A stretch of DNA of 64,000 nucleotides from an uncultured Spartobacteria bacterium (lineage in GTDB: Bacteria; Verrucomicrobiota; Verrucomicrobiia; Chthoniobacterales; Chthoniobacteraceae). Under the pieces are notes generated by a model. It had not been told where the DNA came from. It saw only the letters and a program-made list of their open reading frames with translations, and searched no databases. The DNA is taken from positions 62,001 to 126,000 of the forward strand of contig CAIXGS010000005.1 in assembly GCA_903919125.1 (NCBI GenBank), given 5' to 3'. Positions 10,756 through 19,992 of this stretch are shown in pieces; the first letter of the stretch is position 1, and every line of letters starts with the position of its first letter. A program made the position numbers and the translations under genes.

Positions 10756-12720
10756 TTACGAACTGGCGCGGGCAGCGGCGTCCTTTTGAATCCAATCCCA
10801 CAAACGACTGAGCGACGCTTTTACTTTAGGTTTCGCCGCGGCGAGTTCATCGCTGCTAAGCACCTCGCCCTGTGCGGGAAGCTCTTTTGCATAAAGGTAG
10901 AACTTTATCTTCGGCTCCGTGCCAGAGGGACGCACCGCGACACGGCGGCCATCGGCGAGTTCCATGATCAGCATGTTTTCTTTCGGGATCGGATCACCCT
11001 CTACGTCGCTGAAATCTTCCGTGGCAAAATTGCGGAGGCTGAGCACTGCCGAACCGTCAGCCTCAAGTGGTGGTTGCTTCGCGTACGATGCCACTAGCTT
11101 CGCGATTTGCGCTGCGCCCTCTGCGCCCTCAAAGGTGAGTGAACCGTTCTGCTCCTTGTAAAAGCCATACTGGGCATAGACTTCATCAAGTAATTCCGGA
11201 AGCGTGAGATCGCGAGACTTTGCGTAGGCCGCTACCTCGGCGAATACGATCGCTGCGCCGTTTCCATCCTTGTCGCGGACAAAATCTGCTGCGCTGTAGC
11301 CGTAACTTTCCTCACCGCCGCACACATAAAAACTGGAGTGAGCAAGTCTCAGGGCTCGGGTTTCAGCCTCGGGAATCGAGCGGTAGCGTGCTCTGATTTC
11401 TGCGGGTAAAGCATTTTCGTATTTACCCAATTTTGCGCCGATGTATTTGAACCCTGTCAGCGTCTCGACGCAGCGCATTCCGTTGCGATTGGCAATTTCC
11501 TTTTGTAAGTCTGTTGTGACAAAAGTTTTAATAATCACACAACGAGACGCGTTTTCGCTGGTGATGACCCCTTGCTCTCGCAGCTTTAGCACTCGGTAAT
11601 AGGCCATGAGCGAACCGATTTCGTTCCCCGTCATTAATTCCAACTCTCCCGCTTTGTTGCGCACCGCCACGCCCATGCGATCGCAGTCCGGATCCGTTGC
11701 GATGACGACGTCTGCGCCATCATGGCGGGCTTGGGCGATGGCAAGAGAAAGTGCTTCCGCATTTTCTGGGTTGGGGCTCTTGACTGTGGGAAAGCGCCCA
11801 TCCTGTTGTTCCTGTTCAGGCACGATGGAGTATTGAATCCCTAGTTTGTCGAACATGGGCCGGATAATTACCCCGCCCGTGCCGTGGATCGAGGTGTAGA
11901 CAAACCGCAGTCCCTTGGTGTTTCTAAGCAGTGAAGGATCGAGAATCAACGACTCTAAACGCTCCATATACGCGGCGTCTGCTTCGGGTCCGAGCACTGT
12001 GACAGAGCCCTGCTCGGACTCGGGCAGGGGAGTGTAGTGATCGCTTTCCAAAGCATTGACCCGCGCGATGATTCCCGAGGCGTGTGGTTCGACGACTTGC
12101 GCACCATCTTCAAAGTAAACTTTGTAGCCGTTGTCGTGCGGAGGGTTGTGACTGGCGGTAATAACGATTCCCGCTTGAGCGCTTTGGGCGCGAACCGTGA
12201 AAGAAAGTTGGGGCGTGGAACGAGGGCCGGAGAAAAGGAAAACGTCGACTCCGTTTTCTGCAGCGACCTTGGCCGCTAGGGCGGTGAATTCGCTGGAGTA
12301 AAATCGGGTGTCGTGGGCGATCACGAGTCTGGGGAGACCTGAGCGATTGTGTTGGAAGTGGTAATCTCGAATATAGGCTACCAACCCCTGCGTTGCGCGG
12401 GAAACATTGAAGGCGTTCATTGCGTTGGAGCCCACACAAGAATACTCCGGTTGGGCTGAGTGGCTTGCCGCGCCTCGTTCGGCCACTGTGACGATCTTTC
12501 CGATGGTACGTCCCCGGAGACCTCCGGTGCCAAATGCCAGAGTGCGAAAAAAGCGATCGTTAAGCTCCTGCCAAGCAGATTGATCCAAAAGCTCTATAAT
12601 GCTTTTTAGAACGATCGCATCGTGGGTTGAAGCGAGCATGAGTTGGAGATTGCGCGCACTGGATTCCAAAATTTGACCTGCGCGGACGGCCTCGAGAATG
12701 CGGCTGTTTAAGTCGTTCAT
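10756..12720 (-). CDS. Phosphoglucomutase / phosphomannomutase (alpha-D-phosphohexomutase)
   Basis: The enzyme moves phosphate between C1 and C6 of hexose phosphates, linking glycolysis to glycogen and cell-wall sugar synthesis. The phosphoserine loop is TASHNPPHDNGYK with Ser190; the metal loop is DPDCDR at 343-348; the sugar-binding loop GGEESYGY and the C-terminal phosphate-binding RPSGTEPKIKFYLY follow. The length, 654 aa, and the extended N-terminus match the PgcA/PGM2-like subgroup rather than short PMM/PGM enzymes. I chose the ATG at 12720 (MNDLNSRIL) because AAGG lies just upstream; the frame could extend 16 codons to 12768. Substrate preference (glucose or mannose) cannot be read from the sequence. 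It lies downstream of the PBP gene on the same strand, 108 bp away. Confidence 0.93.
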   Translation of the reverse strand: MNDLNSRILEAVRAGQILESSARNLQLMLASTHDAIVLKSIIELLDQSAWQELNDRFFRTLAFGTGGLRGRTIGKIVTVAERGAASHSAQPEYSCVGSNAMNAFNVSRATQGLVAYIRDYHFQHNRSGLPRLVIAHDTRFYSSEFTALAAKVAAENGVDVFLFSGPRSTPQLSFTVRAQSAQAGIVITASHNPPHDNGYKVYFEDGAQVVEPHASGIIARVNALESDHYTPLPESEQGSVTVLGPEADAAYMERLESLILDPSLLRNTKGLRFVYTSIHGTGGVIIRPMFDKLGIQYSIVPEQEQQDGRFPTVKSPNPENAEALSLAIAQARHDGADVVIATDPDCDRMGVAVRNKAGELELMTGNEIGSLMAYYRVLKLREQGVITSENASRCVIIKTFVTTDLQKEIANRNGMRCVETLTGFKYIGAKLGKYENALPAEIRARYRSIPEAETRALRLAHSSFYVCGGEESYGYSAADFVRDKDGNGAAIVFAEVAAYAKSRDLTLPELLDEVYAQYGFYKEQNGSLTFEGAEGAAQIAKLVASYAKQPPLEADGSAVLSLRNFATEDFSDVEGDPIPKENMLIMELADGRRVAVRPSGTEPKIKFYLYAKELPAQGEVLSSDELAAAKPKVKASLSRLWDWIQKDAAARASS

Positions 12721-12828
12721 TAGGCCTTCAGTTTGCCAACTTGCGCGAAGCTGTAAACACATGAACACTGGGATCGTCCAGCGCGATACCCGTTGCTTTA
12801 AACTGAGCGGTCCCGAGTGGCCGTCCGC

Positions 12829-15354
12829 TTAAAATTCAATTTTTGGAAGAGCCGGTCCCGCTGGCACCTGAGGCGGAACGCTCGGCATGGTGTCACTGGG
12901 GCGCACCAGTTGTACTTTTGGGACTTCCTGTGCTGCCTCACCTCCCTCTTGCGCGTTGGGAATCTGGTTGTCTAGCGGCGCGGCACGCCCGCTGGCCTTA
13001 AACTCTTTTAGAGCACGCGCCGAATCTTCGGATCGAACCGACCGGAATGGGTCCTCGCCCAATACCGTTGGTGACTTCAGTGCTATCGACGGAATTCCGC
13101 TGAGATCCAGCGCCAACTCTACCCGCGGTTGTTCTTCCTCCGAATCTGTGCGCCGTCGGCGTGGATGCTTTGGGCCATGAACATCGCATGTTTCTTCCGG
13201 TAACGGAATTTGCGATGCCGTTAGCCAGGCTTCCACGACGGTGGAAGTGGGAGTTGAAGTACCGGAGGCTTCCTCACAATTCAGCAGGGGAATAAAACCG
13301 GATTTTTCGCAAAGTTTGTACCGACGCAAGTCAGATGGTTTGGAGATAGCGCGTGGTGAATATTTTTCCACGCTTGCGTTCATAATCTCAGTCCAAATCG
13401 GCAGCGCGATTTCACTTCCAAAGGCGCCATAGAAGATAGGGGTCCGAGGTTTGTCGAAGCCTGCCCAAACCCCACAGGTGAGTTCACTGGAGTAGCCCAT
13501 GAACCAAACGTCAGTGAAATCGTAAGCAGTCCCTGTTTTTCCTGCAAAAGGTAACTGCTTAAGCCCCATTGTGCTATACGCTTTAGCCCCAGTTCCCTCG
13601 GAAAGCGCCGCCGTCAAGCTTTGGTGGACTTGGAAAGCCGTTCCAGGGCGCATCACCGCCTCGCGAGTGGGCGCCTCTTTAAAAAGTTGGTGGCCGCGAC
13701 TGTCTTCGACCCGGTCGATTAGAAACGATTTTCCTGGTCGTGTTCCAGCTCCCGGAAAACTTGTGTACGCTAAGGCCAGCTCCATTAATGAGAGTTCGCT
13801 GCTCCCTAAAAAAGAAGCGGGATATGAACGCAGCGGGCTCTGAATGCCAGCTCCTTTCGCCATGGAAGCGACTGCTTCGAGCGAGCCCTTGAGGTCGTCG
13901 CGAATCTGCATTCCGAGGCGTACGGTCGCAGCATTTTTAGATTTAACCAATGCATTGTGGGCTGATACCAGCCCCTCAAAAGGCGTGTTGCTTTGTTCCC
14001 GCGCCCATTCTCCCAAAATACCGGAAGTTCCACCGATCATCACCTTTCGGTTATCCATGACGGCGTCCTGAACCATGAACCAAGGGTGCATGCCACGCTC
14101 AAATGCAGTTGCATACACGAGAGGTTTGAAGGCGCTTCCCGGCGGTTTTTTGGACTGGGTGACCCTGTTAAATTCACTGTGTTGCACGTCGCGTCCCCCA
14201 ACAATCGCCCGAATGGCACCCGTCGCATTGTCCAAAACAACGACTGCACCTTGGAGGTATTCGGGCTTGGGAGCCGGTTCCTCAGCGCCAGCACTGATTC
14301 GTCTGCGCCATGCACGGTAGTCGGTATCGAAGGCAGTATAGGTCTGCTTACCTTGAAGTTCAGTTTTGCGTTCCAACGCTTCCATCTGCTTTTTGAGTGC
14401 GGCTTCGGCTTTGCGCTGAAGACTGAGGTCGATGGTGGTGTAGATGCGGTAGCCCTCGCTTAGCGCATTTTCAAAACCAACAAGCTTTGCCATTTGTGCA
14501 GATACAATTCCTGCCGCGTAGCTCTCCTGAACGATTGGGCGTTTGTTTTTGATAATTGGCTCTTCCGCAAGGGCCTCTTGATAAGCTTTTTCGGAGATCG
14601 CTCGAAGCTCACGCATCCGGTAAAGAACGTGGTTTCGGGAATCGATGCACGCTTTCCGATTTCTCCAGGGAGACAGGTTGTTGGGGCTGCGTAGTAACCC
14701 TGCCAACAGTGCGGCATCCGCCAAGTTTAACTCAGCGGCGGGCTTTCCAAAGTAACCTTGAGCGGCAGCTTCGGCTCCGTAATAGCCGCTGCCGAAGAAT
14801 ACTTTATTTAGGTAAAGCTCTAGAATTTCGTCTTTCTTAAGTCTGCTCTCGACTTCCCTCGCAACGAACATTTCCAGAATCTTGCGCTTGATAGAGCGGT
14901 CCTTACTTGGCAGCTCCTCAGTGAAGGTGTTGCGTGCGAGTTGCTGAGTCAGTGTGCTGGCCCCCTCTCGCCCGCGTCGGGCCTGGAGGTTGCGGGTGAT
15001 GGCTCTTAGAATCCCGTAAAAATCAACGCCGCCGTGCGAGTAGAACCGCGAATCCTCCGCCGAGATAACAGCCTTGGGCAGGAAACTCGAAAGCGCTGAG
15101 AGCGGCTTCTCGTCACGGTTTTTAATGAAGATCCGTCCCAAGAGCTCTCCATTGCGATCGAATATCTGGCTCGCAGACTCCATTTCTTTTAACTGCCGAT
15201 AGTCCAATTCTCTGGCTTTCCCAGCCCACTGAAAGTACTGCCAACCACCGACTGTCGCAACCCCCACGCCGACCGCGCTCCCGAGGATCAGTCCAGCCTT
15301 CAGAGCGCTTCGGAGGAAGCCTCTGGATTTACGCTGATTGCTGGGTTGAGTCAT
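12829..15354 (-). CDS. Penicillin-binding protein 1A, bifunctional glycosyltransferase/transpeptidase
   Basis: A class A PBP that polymerises and cross-links peptidoglycan at the outer face of the inner membrane. One N-terminal membrane anchor (about residues 17-37) is followed by a GT51 domain with catalytic Glu100 in AEDSRFYSHGGVD and the GASTLTQQLARN motif at 131-142. The transpeptidase domain carries the SxxK motif SAFK (Ser407), SKN at 472-474 and KTGT at 606-609. After the catalytic domain there is a tail of about 190 residues with three Cys (in LCEKSGFIPLLNCEE and ETCDVHG) and a Pro-rich end. The Cys-bearing region may form a disulphide; that is inference. It is a stand-alone gene 45 bp from the neighbouring DUF1552 gene start side. 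Confidence 0.96.
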   Translation of the reverse strand: MTQPSNQRKSRGFLRSALKAGLILGSAVGVGVATVGGWQYFQWAGKARELDYRQLKEMESASQIFDRNGELLGRIFIKNRDEKPLSALSSFLPKAVISAEDSRFYSHGGVDFYGILRAITRNLQARRGREGASTLTQQLARNTFTEELPSKDRSIKRKILEMFVAREVESRLKKDEILELYLNKVFFGSGYYGAEAAAQGYFGKPAAELNLADAALLAGLLRSPNNLSPWRNRKACIDSRNHVLYRMRELRAISEKAYQEALAEEPIIKNKRPIVQESYAAGIVSAQMAKLVGFENALSEGYRIYTTIDLSLQRKAEAALKKQMEALERKTELQGKQTYTAFDTDYRAWRRRISAGAEEPAPKPEYLQGAVVVLDNATGAIRAIVGGRDVQHSEFNRVTQSKKPPGSAFKPLVYATAFERGMHPWFMVQDAVMDNRKVMIGGTSGILGEWAREQSNTPFEGLVSAHNALVKSKNAATVRLGMQIRDDLKGSLEAVASMAKGAGIQSPLRSYPASFLGSSELSLMELALAYTSFPGAGTRPGKSFLIDRVEDSRGHQLFKEAPTREAVMRPGTAFQVHQSLTAALSEGTGAKAYSTMGLKQLPFAGKTGTAYDFTDVWFMGYSSELTCGVWAGFDKPRTPIFYGAFGSEIALPIWTEIMNASVEKYSPRAISKPSDLRRYKLCEKSGFIPLLNCEEASGTSTPTSTVVEAWLTASQIPLPEETCDVHGPKHPRRRRTDSEEEQPRVELALDLSGIPSIALKSPTVLGEDPFRSVRSEDSARALKEFKASGRAAPLDNQIPNAQEGGEAAQEVPKVQLVRPSDTMPSVPPQVPAGPALPKIEF

Positions 15355-15399
15355 CGAAAAGGGTACGTATAACGAATCGCAAAAAGTTTGTAGTGAGCG

Positions 15400-16740
15400 C
15401 TATGCGAGATCAGAGAGCGCCGTGTCCGCGTCGCCAAAGTGTCCCATGCGAACGCCCATTCGTTCCATAATCGCCATGTGCAGTCTACAAAGTTTGCGGT
15501 TGGGATCCGCGCTGTAATCTAGAAGGCGCCCTCCGCGCAGCGTTCCGCCGCCACCGCCGGCGAGCAGGATCGGAAGTTGGCGGGAGTCGTGGGCGTTTCC
15601 GTCGAAAAGGCTCGAGCAAAACATCACGATGCTGTTGTCCAAAAGCGAGCGTTCGCCTTCGTTGGTATTCTGCATCTTCATCAATGCACCAGACCAGAGT
15701 TTCATGTGAAACTCGTTAGCTTTTTGGTAGGCTGCCAACCGGGTGGGATCGTTGGAATGATGGGAGAGTTCGTGAAGACCGCCCTTCACTCCGGCGGCCG
15801 CCAAATTCATTCCGGAAAGATCGTTGTTGAGCATCAGCGTAGCGACGCGGGTGCGATCCATCTGGAAGGCCAGAACCAGAATGTCGAGCATCAGCGCCAT
15901 GTGCTCCTCTGGTTTCGCTGGAATACCCGCATCCGGTCTTGGGAAATTTGCGGCCTGCACTGTGGGCTGCCAGCCGTTACCTGAGGTTTCCTTTTGGCTG
16001 AACTCTTCGGCCCTTTGGATACGCTGCTCAAGCTCGCGCACCGAACTTAAATACTCGTCCATTTTCTTCGTGTCGCGCTGGCTCAAAAATTTCCTGAGAC
16101 TTTGGGCGTCGCCTCGAACAAGATCTAGGAGACTTTTGTCGCGCTGGCGTTTTGACCCATCCTCAAAAAGTTGGTCGAAAGCTTGTTGCGGATAAATTTC
16201 CTTTGGCGCTGGTGCCGTCGGTGAGGCCCAGGAAAGATGCCCAGAGTACGTGGAAGTGTATCCGTCTTCATTGCCGTACCCAGGCGCCTCGGTTCCGAGC
16301 ACAAGGCTTTGCACGGGAGTGTTGAGGCCTACGCTGCGGGCGATGAGTTGGTCCATCGTCACCCCGATTTCAATGTCTGTGGTGGTCTGTTTAACCTTCA
16401 GCCCCGCGAGGAGATTCATCTTGGGGAAGTGCCCGCCCGGCCCCTCAACGGTTGTGGGATTCCACAAACCTTTGAGTACGAGAATTTTTTCTTTGAGCGC
16501 TTCCAGCGGACGTAAGCTGTCCTTGAACTCCATCCCCGCCGCTCCATTGACTGCTCCCCAGTGGTGTGGGTTTACGCCATTCCCCATGAATATCACCGCT
16601 GCGCGCCGTGGCGCGGCCTGCTCAATGGAAGATTCTGGCGCACCCCAGGACCGGATCGATTCGAGCCATGGAAGGCCTAATGCCACTCCTGCACCCCGCA
16701 AAAAGTGCCGACGCGTAAGGTTCGTGCTCAATGATTTCAT
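15400..16740 (-). CDS. DUF1552 domain-containing protein with Tat signal
   Basis: A 446-aa exported protein of the DUF1552 family, known almost only from planctomycetes, verrucomicrobia and related groups and of unknown function. The N-terminus LTRRHFLRGAGVALGLPWLE has the twin-arginine motif (Arg10-Arg11), predicting export in folded form through Tat, often a sign of a bound cofactor. The first conserved block after it is AVIFMGNGVNPHHWG, and the body contains KMNLLAGL and DILVLAFQMDRTRVATLML, typical of the family, which resembles the alkaline-phosphatase-like DUF1501 group in overall style. It is encoded 44 bp downstream of the DUF1592 cytochrome-type gene on the same strand; the two genes travel together widely in this phylum, which suggests one functional unit. 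Confidence 0.9.
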   Translation of the reverse strand: MKSLSTNLTRRHFLRGAGVALGLPWLESIRSWGAPESSIEQAAPRRAAVIFMGNGVNPHHWGAVNGAAGMEFKDSLRPLEALKEKILVLKGLWNPTTVEGPGGHFPKMNLLAGLKVKQTTTDIEIGVTMDQLIARSVGLNTPVQSLVLGTEAPGYGNEDGYTSTYSGHLSWASPTAPAPKEIYPQQAFDQLFEDGSKRQRDKSLLDLVRGDAQSLRKFLSQRDTKKMDEYLSSVRELEQRIQRAEEFSQKETSGNGWQPTVQAANFPRPDAGIPAKPEEHMALMLDILVLAFQMDRTRVATLMLNNDLSGMNLAAAGVKGGLHELSHHSNDPTRLAAYQKANEFHMKLWSGALMKMQNTNEGERSLLDNSIVMFCSSLFDGNAHDSRQLPILLAGGGGGTLRGGRLLDYSADPNRKLCRLHMAIMERMGVRMGHFGDADTALSDLA

Positions 16741-16784
16741 AACGATATTTTAGGGAGACTTTACGTGAATCCCAGCGGAACGTT

Positions 16785-19700
16785 TTAGTCTCCTCTGCGA
16801 CTCAGGAATTGTTTGCTCTGCACTAGAGTAATCAAAGCCCCAGCAAAGGTAGGGTCGCTGAATTTTAATTGTTGTTTCATCACGGCGAGGAGTGCGTTGT
16901 CGGTTGGAAGAACTTTTCTGCCAAGCGAATAGCCTATCAGTTTTCTGCAAAAAAGATTGTGAAATTCATCGGTGTGTTCTCCAAGATAAGTCGCTAGTCC
17001 GGAAGCACCTTTGAATTTCCGACCTTCTTTGTCCTGTGCCGAATCATCCAGAGGCATGCCTGCGTCGTCTTTGGTTCGTCGTCTTCCGATTGGATCATAC
17101 GCCTCCAGAGCGAAACCCAGAGGGTCGATACGGTCATGGCAAGCGGCGCACGTCTTATCTGCTCGATGGCGCTCCAGCCGCTCTCTTAGGGTTTTTGCGT
17201 TTGCAACGCTGTCGTCGAGTTTGGGTATATCATTGGGCGGGGGCGGTGTTGGCGTTCCAAGTACAGTGCGCAGTAGCCAGTTGCCCCGCAGCACTGGACT
17301 GGTGCGGTGCGGGTAGGACGTTTTGGTGAGAATTGCGCCCATTCCAAGAAGGCCGCCGCGCCCGTAATCCGAGACTTTGACTTTCTGGAGGTCCTCTCCC
17401 TCAACGCCTTGAATTTGGTAATGCGCAGCGAGGCGATGATTTAAGAAGGTATAATCCGCGGATAAAATCTCGCTGACAGGTCTGTTGTTACGAATGATGT
17501 GTGTTAGAAAAGCGAGGGTTTCGGCGTACATATCCTGCCGGAGTTCGGGCGTGAACTCGGTGAATTTGGCCGTGTCTACTTTCGTCGTGGTGTCAAAATT
17601 CTGGAACTCGAACCATTGCGTCGCAAACTGTGCGGCCATTGCTGAGGCCTTAGGATCCTGCAACATGCGGAGGGTTTGCTCCTTGAGTACCTTCGGGTCA
17701 CTTAAGGTGCCGGTTGCAGCCTTATCGAAGAGTTCTTTGTCGGGTATTGAAGACCAAAGAAAGTAACTTAACCGGGAGGCGAGTTCGTATGGACTGACCG
17801 GATGAACGCCAGACCCTTCGGTTCGTTCGAGTTTGAAAAGAAAGGAAGGCGCCACCAACGTGCGAACAAGCACTTCACGCGCGGCCGATTCACGGTCGAG
17901 ACTTTGTCCGATTCCAGTTGTATAAACGCTAGCGAGCTGGGATTTTTCTTCCGGGGTTATTGGTCGTCTCCAAGCCTTGGCTGCGAAGACTTCCAAATGC
18001 TCAAGCACCTTGCGGTCCCATTCTGGTTCAAGTGCTTTAGGAATGGTACGATTTGAAACGAAGCGCCAGTCGTCTTGCATTTGTTTTAGGTGTAGAGCCT
18101 CCTCTGGAGACAGAAGGGCAGCCAATTGCGCATCGCTGAAATAATAGACGCCCGGCCCCGGCTTGCCATTACGGTAGCGGTTGGAGGCGACTTGGTTGAG
18201 CCGATGCTCATGGTTCAATGAGAACGTCTGATGGAGTGGGCCAAACTCACCCCCGAAGCGCTTGTGTGCTTCGGTCCCGCGTTTGAATACGCTGATGACC
18301 CCCGGAATAATCTTCTCGGGATCGGGCGGGGAGGCCGTGGTGGCCATCCACTGCGCGGAGGCGAACTCAATTTCTGGATTCCGAACATCAAGTTTTCCTA
18401 GGGCCTTAAAGCGTTGCGCATCCATTGGAAGTGGGAGCGTTAGTGTGCAGGGCGCCTGTAAAACTAGCGTCGTTGCATCGACTTGCAGTCCTTGCGGATG
18501 CTTGCCAAGGCGTGAGAGGTACTGTTCCGCCTCGGTAATCCGGCGCTTGAGGACATCCGCAGTTTGATCTCCTGCACTTGGTATGGTGCTGAGGGTCTTT
18601 AGCTGCGTGCGGTCGGTGTTCAGCCGAGCTGTAATCCATTGGATGTAGTTTTCTTTTTTCCCTTTGCGGATTATCTCGGGAGACTCGACTAGAATAATAT
18701 CACCCTTGTTTCCGTCTCCTAAATCACCGACCACTAGATGGATATGGCGATCTCCGTTGGGATCAGGTTCGCCCTCTGTTTGTGATTCAAACGGATAGCT
18801 TTTTAGCTCGTCAGCATCTTGTTGAGCACGGAGAACAGACCATTTAGCGGGGAGAAACCAGGAGTTTAATTGCTGCTGAATTTTTAAGATTTCGTTTATT
18901 ACATTTTCGGGGGGGGCTCCGGAAAGGCTTTGAGTTGGCTCTGGGAGGCTTTTCCAAGGTACACGCGTGAGATCGAGCAGGCGCGACTTTGTGTCGTTCT
19001 GCTCCAGAAAATTCCACCAATTTTCTAAAAAGGCGGGGTTTAAATTGGATTCCTTGGCGAGTGCACTGAGCGAAGACACTCCTGTTCGTTCGCGGTGCTT
19101 CCACTTCCAACAGGCTGTGATGTATTCCGCCACGCGCAAATCCTCTCCGTCTTTTGGGAGGGCCTCCTGCGAAACTTTTTGGTACCAGACGACCATGGCG
19201 GATTCAGCGTCGGACTTGAATTGTGCCGGTCCGCGAATTCCGATGCGTTGCGGGGTAAACCGAACCCCACTTCCGGGCATGATTGTAGCGTGTGCGGCGA
19301 GTTGACGTGCGGCAGTGAAAACTTTGTCGAGTTGTTGGGGGCTCAGGAATAAAGCATCACCGATATTGGAAAAGCCTTCACCACCGCCACCGTCTGGAAC
19401 GAAGTCCCTTCCGAATTGAAAAGGCATGCCAGTGAGATCTCGAATGGTATAGTCGAACTCAGCGTTCGTTAGTCTTCGCAGGGTGACAGGGCCTGGATCG
19501 CCCGCATTCGTGTTTGCGGCGATGTCGAGTGCGGATTTCAACCACAGGCTCAGGTTATTGCGTTCAGAAGTCGAAAGTTCTTTGGCGTCTTCTGGAGGCA
19601 TTTCTCCGTTCCTGATAACGTCTTGGACCTTGCTCCAAAGTTCGTACTCCAGTGTGACGTTTGGGTCTGCATGCAGACGCTTCAGATCCACGCCTCCCTT

Positions 19701-19886
19701 TGTTTTTTTGCCACCGTGACAGTCGAAACACTTTTGCTCCAAGCTTGGAACGATTGCGTCCCAACTCGTTTGCGTTTGCGGCGCAGCAACTGTTTCGCCA
19801 TGTGCCCGCCACCCCAGAATGAAGAAGAAAAACAGGGCGGTTAGCCGGCAGGAAATGCGAGGATACGGATAGAGAGGGAGATGCAT
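16785..19886 (-). CDS. DUF1592-type exported protein with two CxxCH motifs (planctomycete cytochrome family)
   Basis: A 1,033-aa exported protein. A signal peptide (residues 1-30) precedes an N-terminal heme-type motif CFDCH (Cys53, Cys56, His57) in the planctomycete cytochrome C context FDCHGGKKTKGGVDL. Then come DUF1587 (LRRLTNAEFDYTIRDLTG near residue 150), DUF1595, DUF1592 (SRLSYFLWSSIPDKELFD), DUF1588 (RTSPVLRGNWLLRTVLGTPT) and DUF1585 (SLGRKVLPTDNALL near the C-terminus). A second CAACH motif (Cys913, Cys916, His917) precedes DPLGFALEAYDPIGRRR. The domain order is complete. The family is thought to be periplasmic and redox-active, but no reaction is established. It is followed by its usual partner, a Tat-exported DUF1552 protein. 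Confidence 0.92.
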   Translation of the reverse strand: MHLPLYPYPRISCRLTALFFFFILGWRAHGETVAAPQTQTSWDAIVPSLEQKCFDCHGGKKTKGGVDLKRLHADPNVTLEYELWSKVQDVIRNGEMPPEDAKELSTSERNNLSLWLKSALDIAANTNAGDPGPVTLRRLTNAEFDYTIRDLTGMPFQFGRDFVPDGGGGEGFSNIGDALFLSPQQLDKVFTAARQLAAHATIMPGSGVRFTPQRIGIRGPAQFKSDAESAMVVWYQKVSQEALPKDGEDLRVAEYITACWKWKHRERTGVSSLSALAKESNLNPAFLENWWNFLEQNDTKSRLLDLTRVPWKSLPEPTQSLSGAPPENVINEILKIQQQLNSWFLPAKWSVLRAQQDADELKSYPFESQTEGEPDPNGDRHIHLVVGDLGDGNKGDIILVESPEIIRKGKKENYIQWITARLNTDRTQLKTLSTIPSAGDQTADVLKRRITEAEQYLSRLGKHPQGLQVDATTLVLQAPCTLTLPLPMDAQRFKALGKLDVRNPEIEFASAQWMATTASPPDPEKIIPGVISVFKRGTEAHKRFGGEFGPLHQTFSLNHEHRLNQVASNRYRNGKPGPGVYYFSDAQLAALLSPEEALHLKQMQDDWRFVSNRTIPKALEPEWDRKVLEHLEVFAAKAWRRPITPEEKSQLASVYTTGIGQSLDRESAAREVLVRTLVAPSFLFKLERTEGSGVHPVSPYELASRLSYFLWSSIPDKELFDKAATGTLSDPKVLKEQTLRMLQDPKASAMAAQFATQWFEFQNFDTTTKVDTAKFTEFTPELRQDMYAETLAFLTHIIRNNRPVSEILSADYTFLNHRLAAHYQIQGVEGEDLQKVKVSDYGRGGLLGMGAILTKTSYPHRTSPVLRGNWLLRTVLGTPTPPPPNDIPKLDDSVANAKTLRERLERHRADKTCAACHDRIDPLGFALEAYDPIGRRRTKDDAGMPLDDSAQDKEGRKFKGASGLATYLGEHTDEFHNLFCRKLIGYSLGRKVLPTDNALLAVMKQQLKFSDPTFAGALITLVQSKQFLSRRGD

Positions 19887-19992
19887 TTTTGGGGCGATAC
19901 GCTACGAATAATCTCTCACTATTGACCTTTTAAATGCTTTTGCCAATTGAACTTGGACTTTCTCAAGGCCGGTTTCAGGAGGTTGCAGGAAC

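Noticed and set aside
12806-12829. AGCGG/CCGCT inverted repeat after the PBP gene considered as a terminator
   Set aside because: Only a 5-bp stem with a 14-base loop overlapping the stop codon and no T-run on the minus strand.
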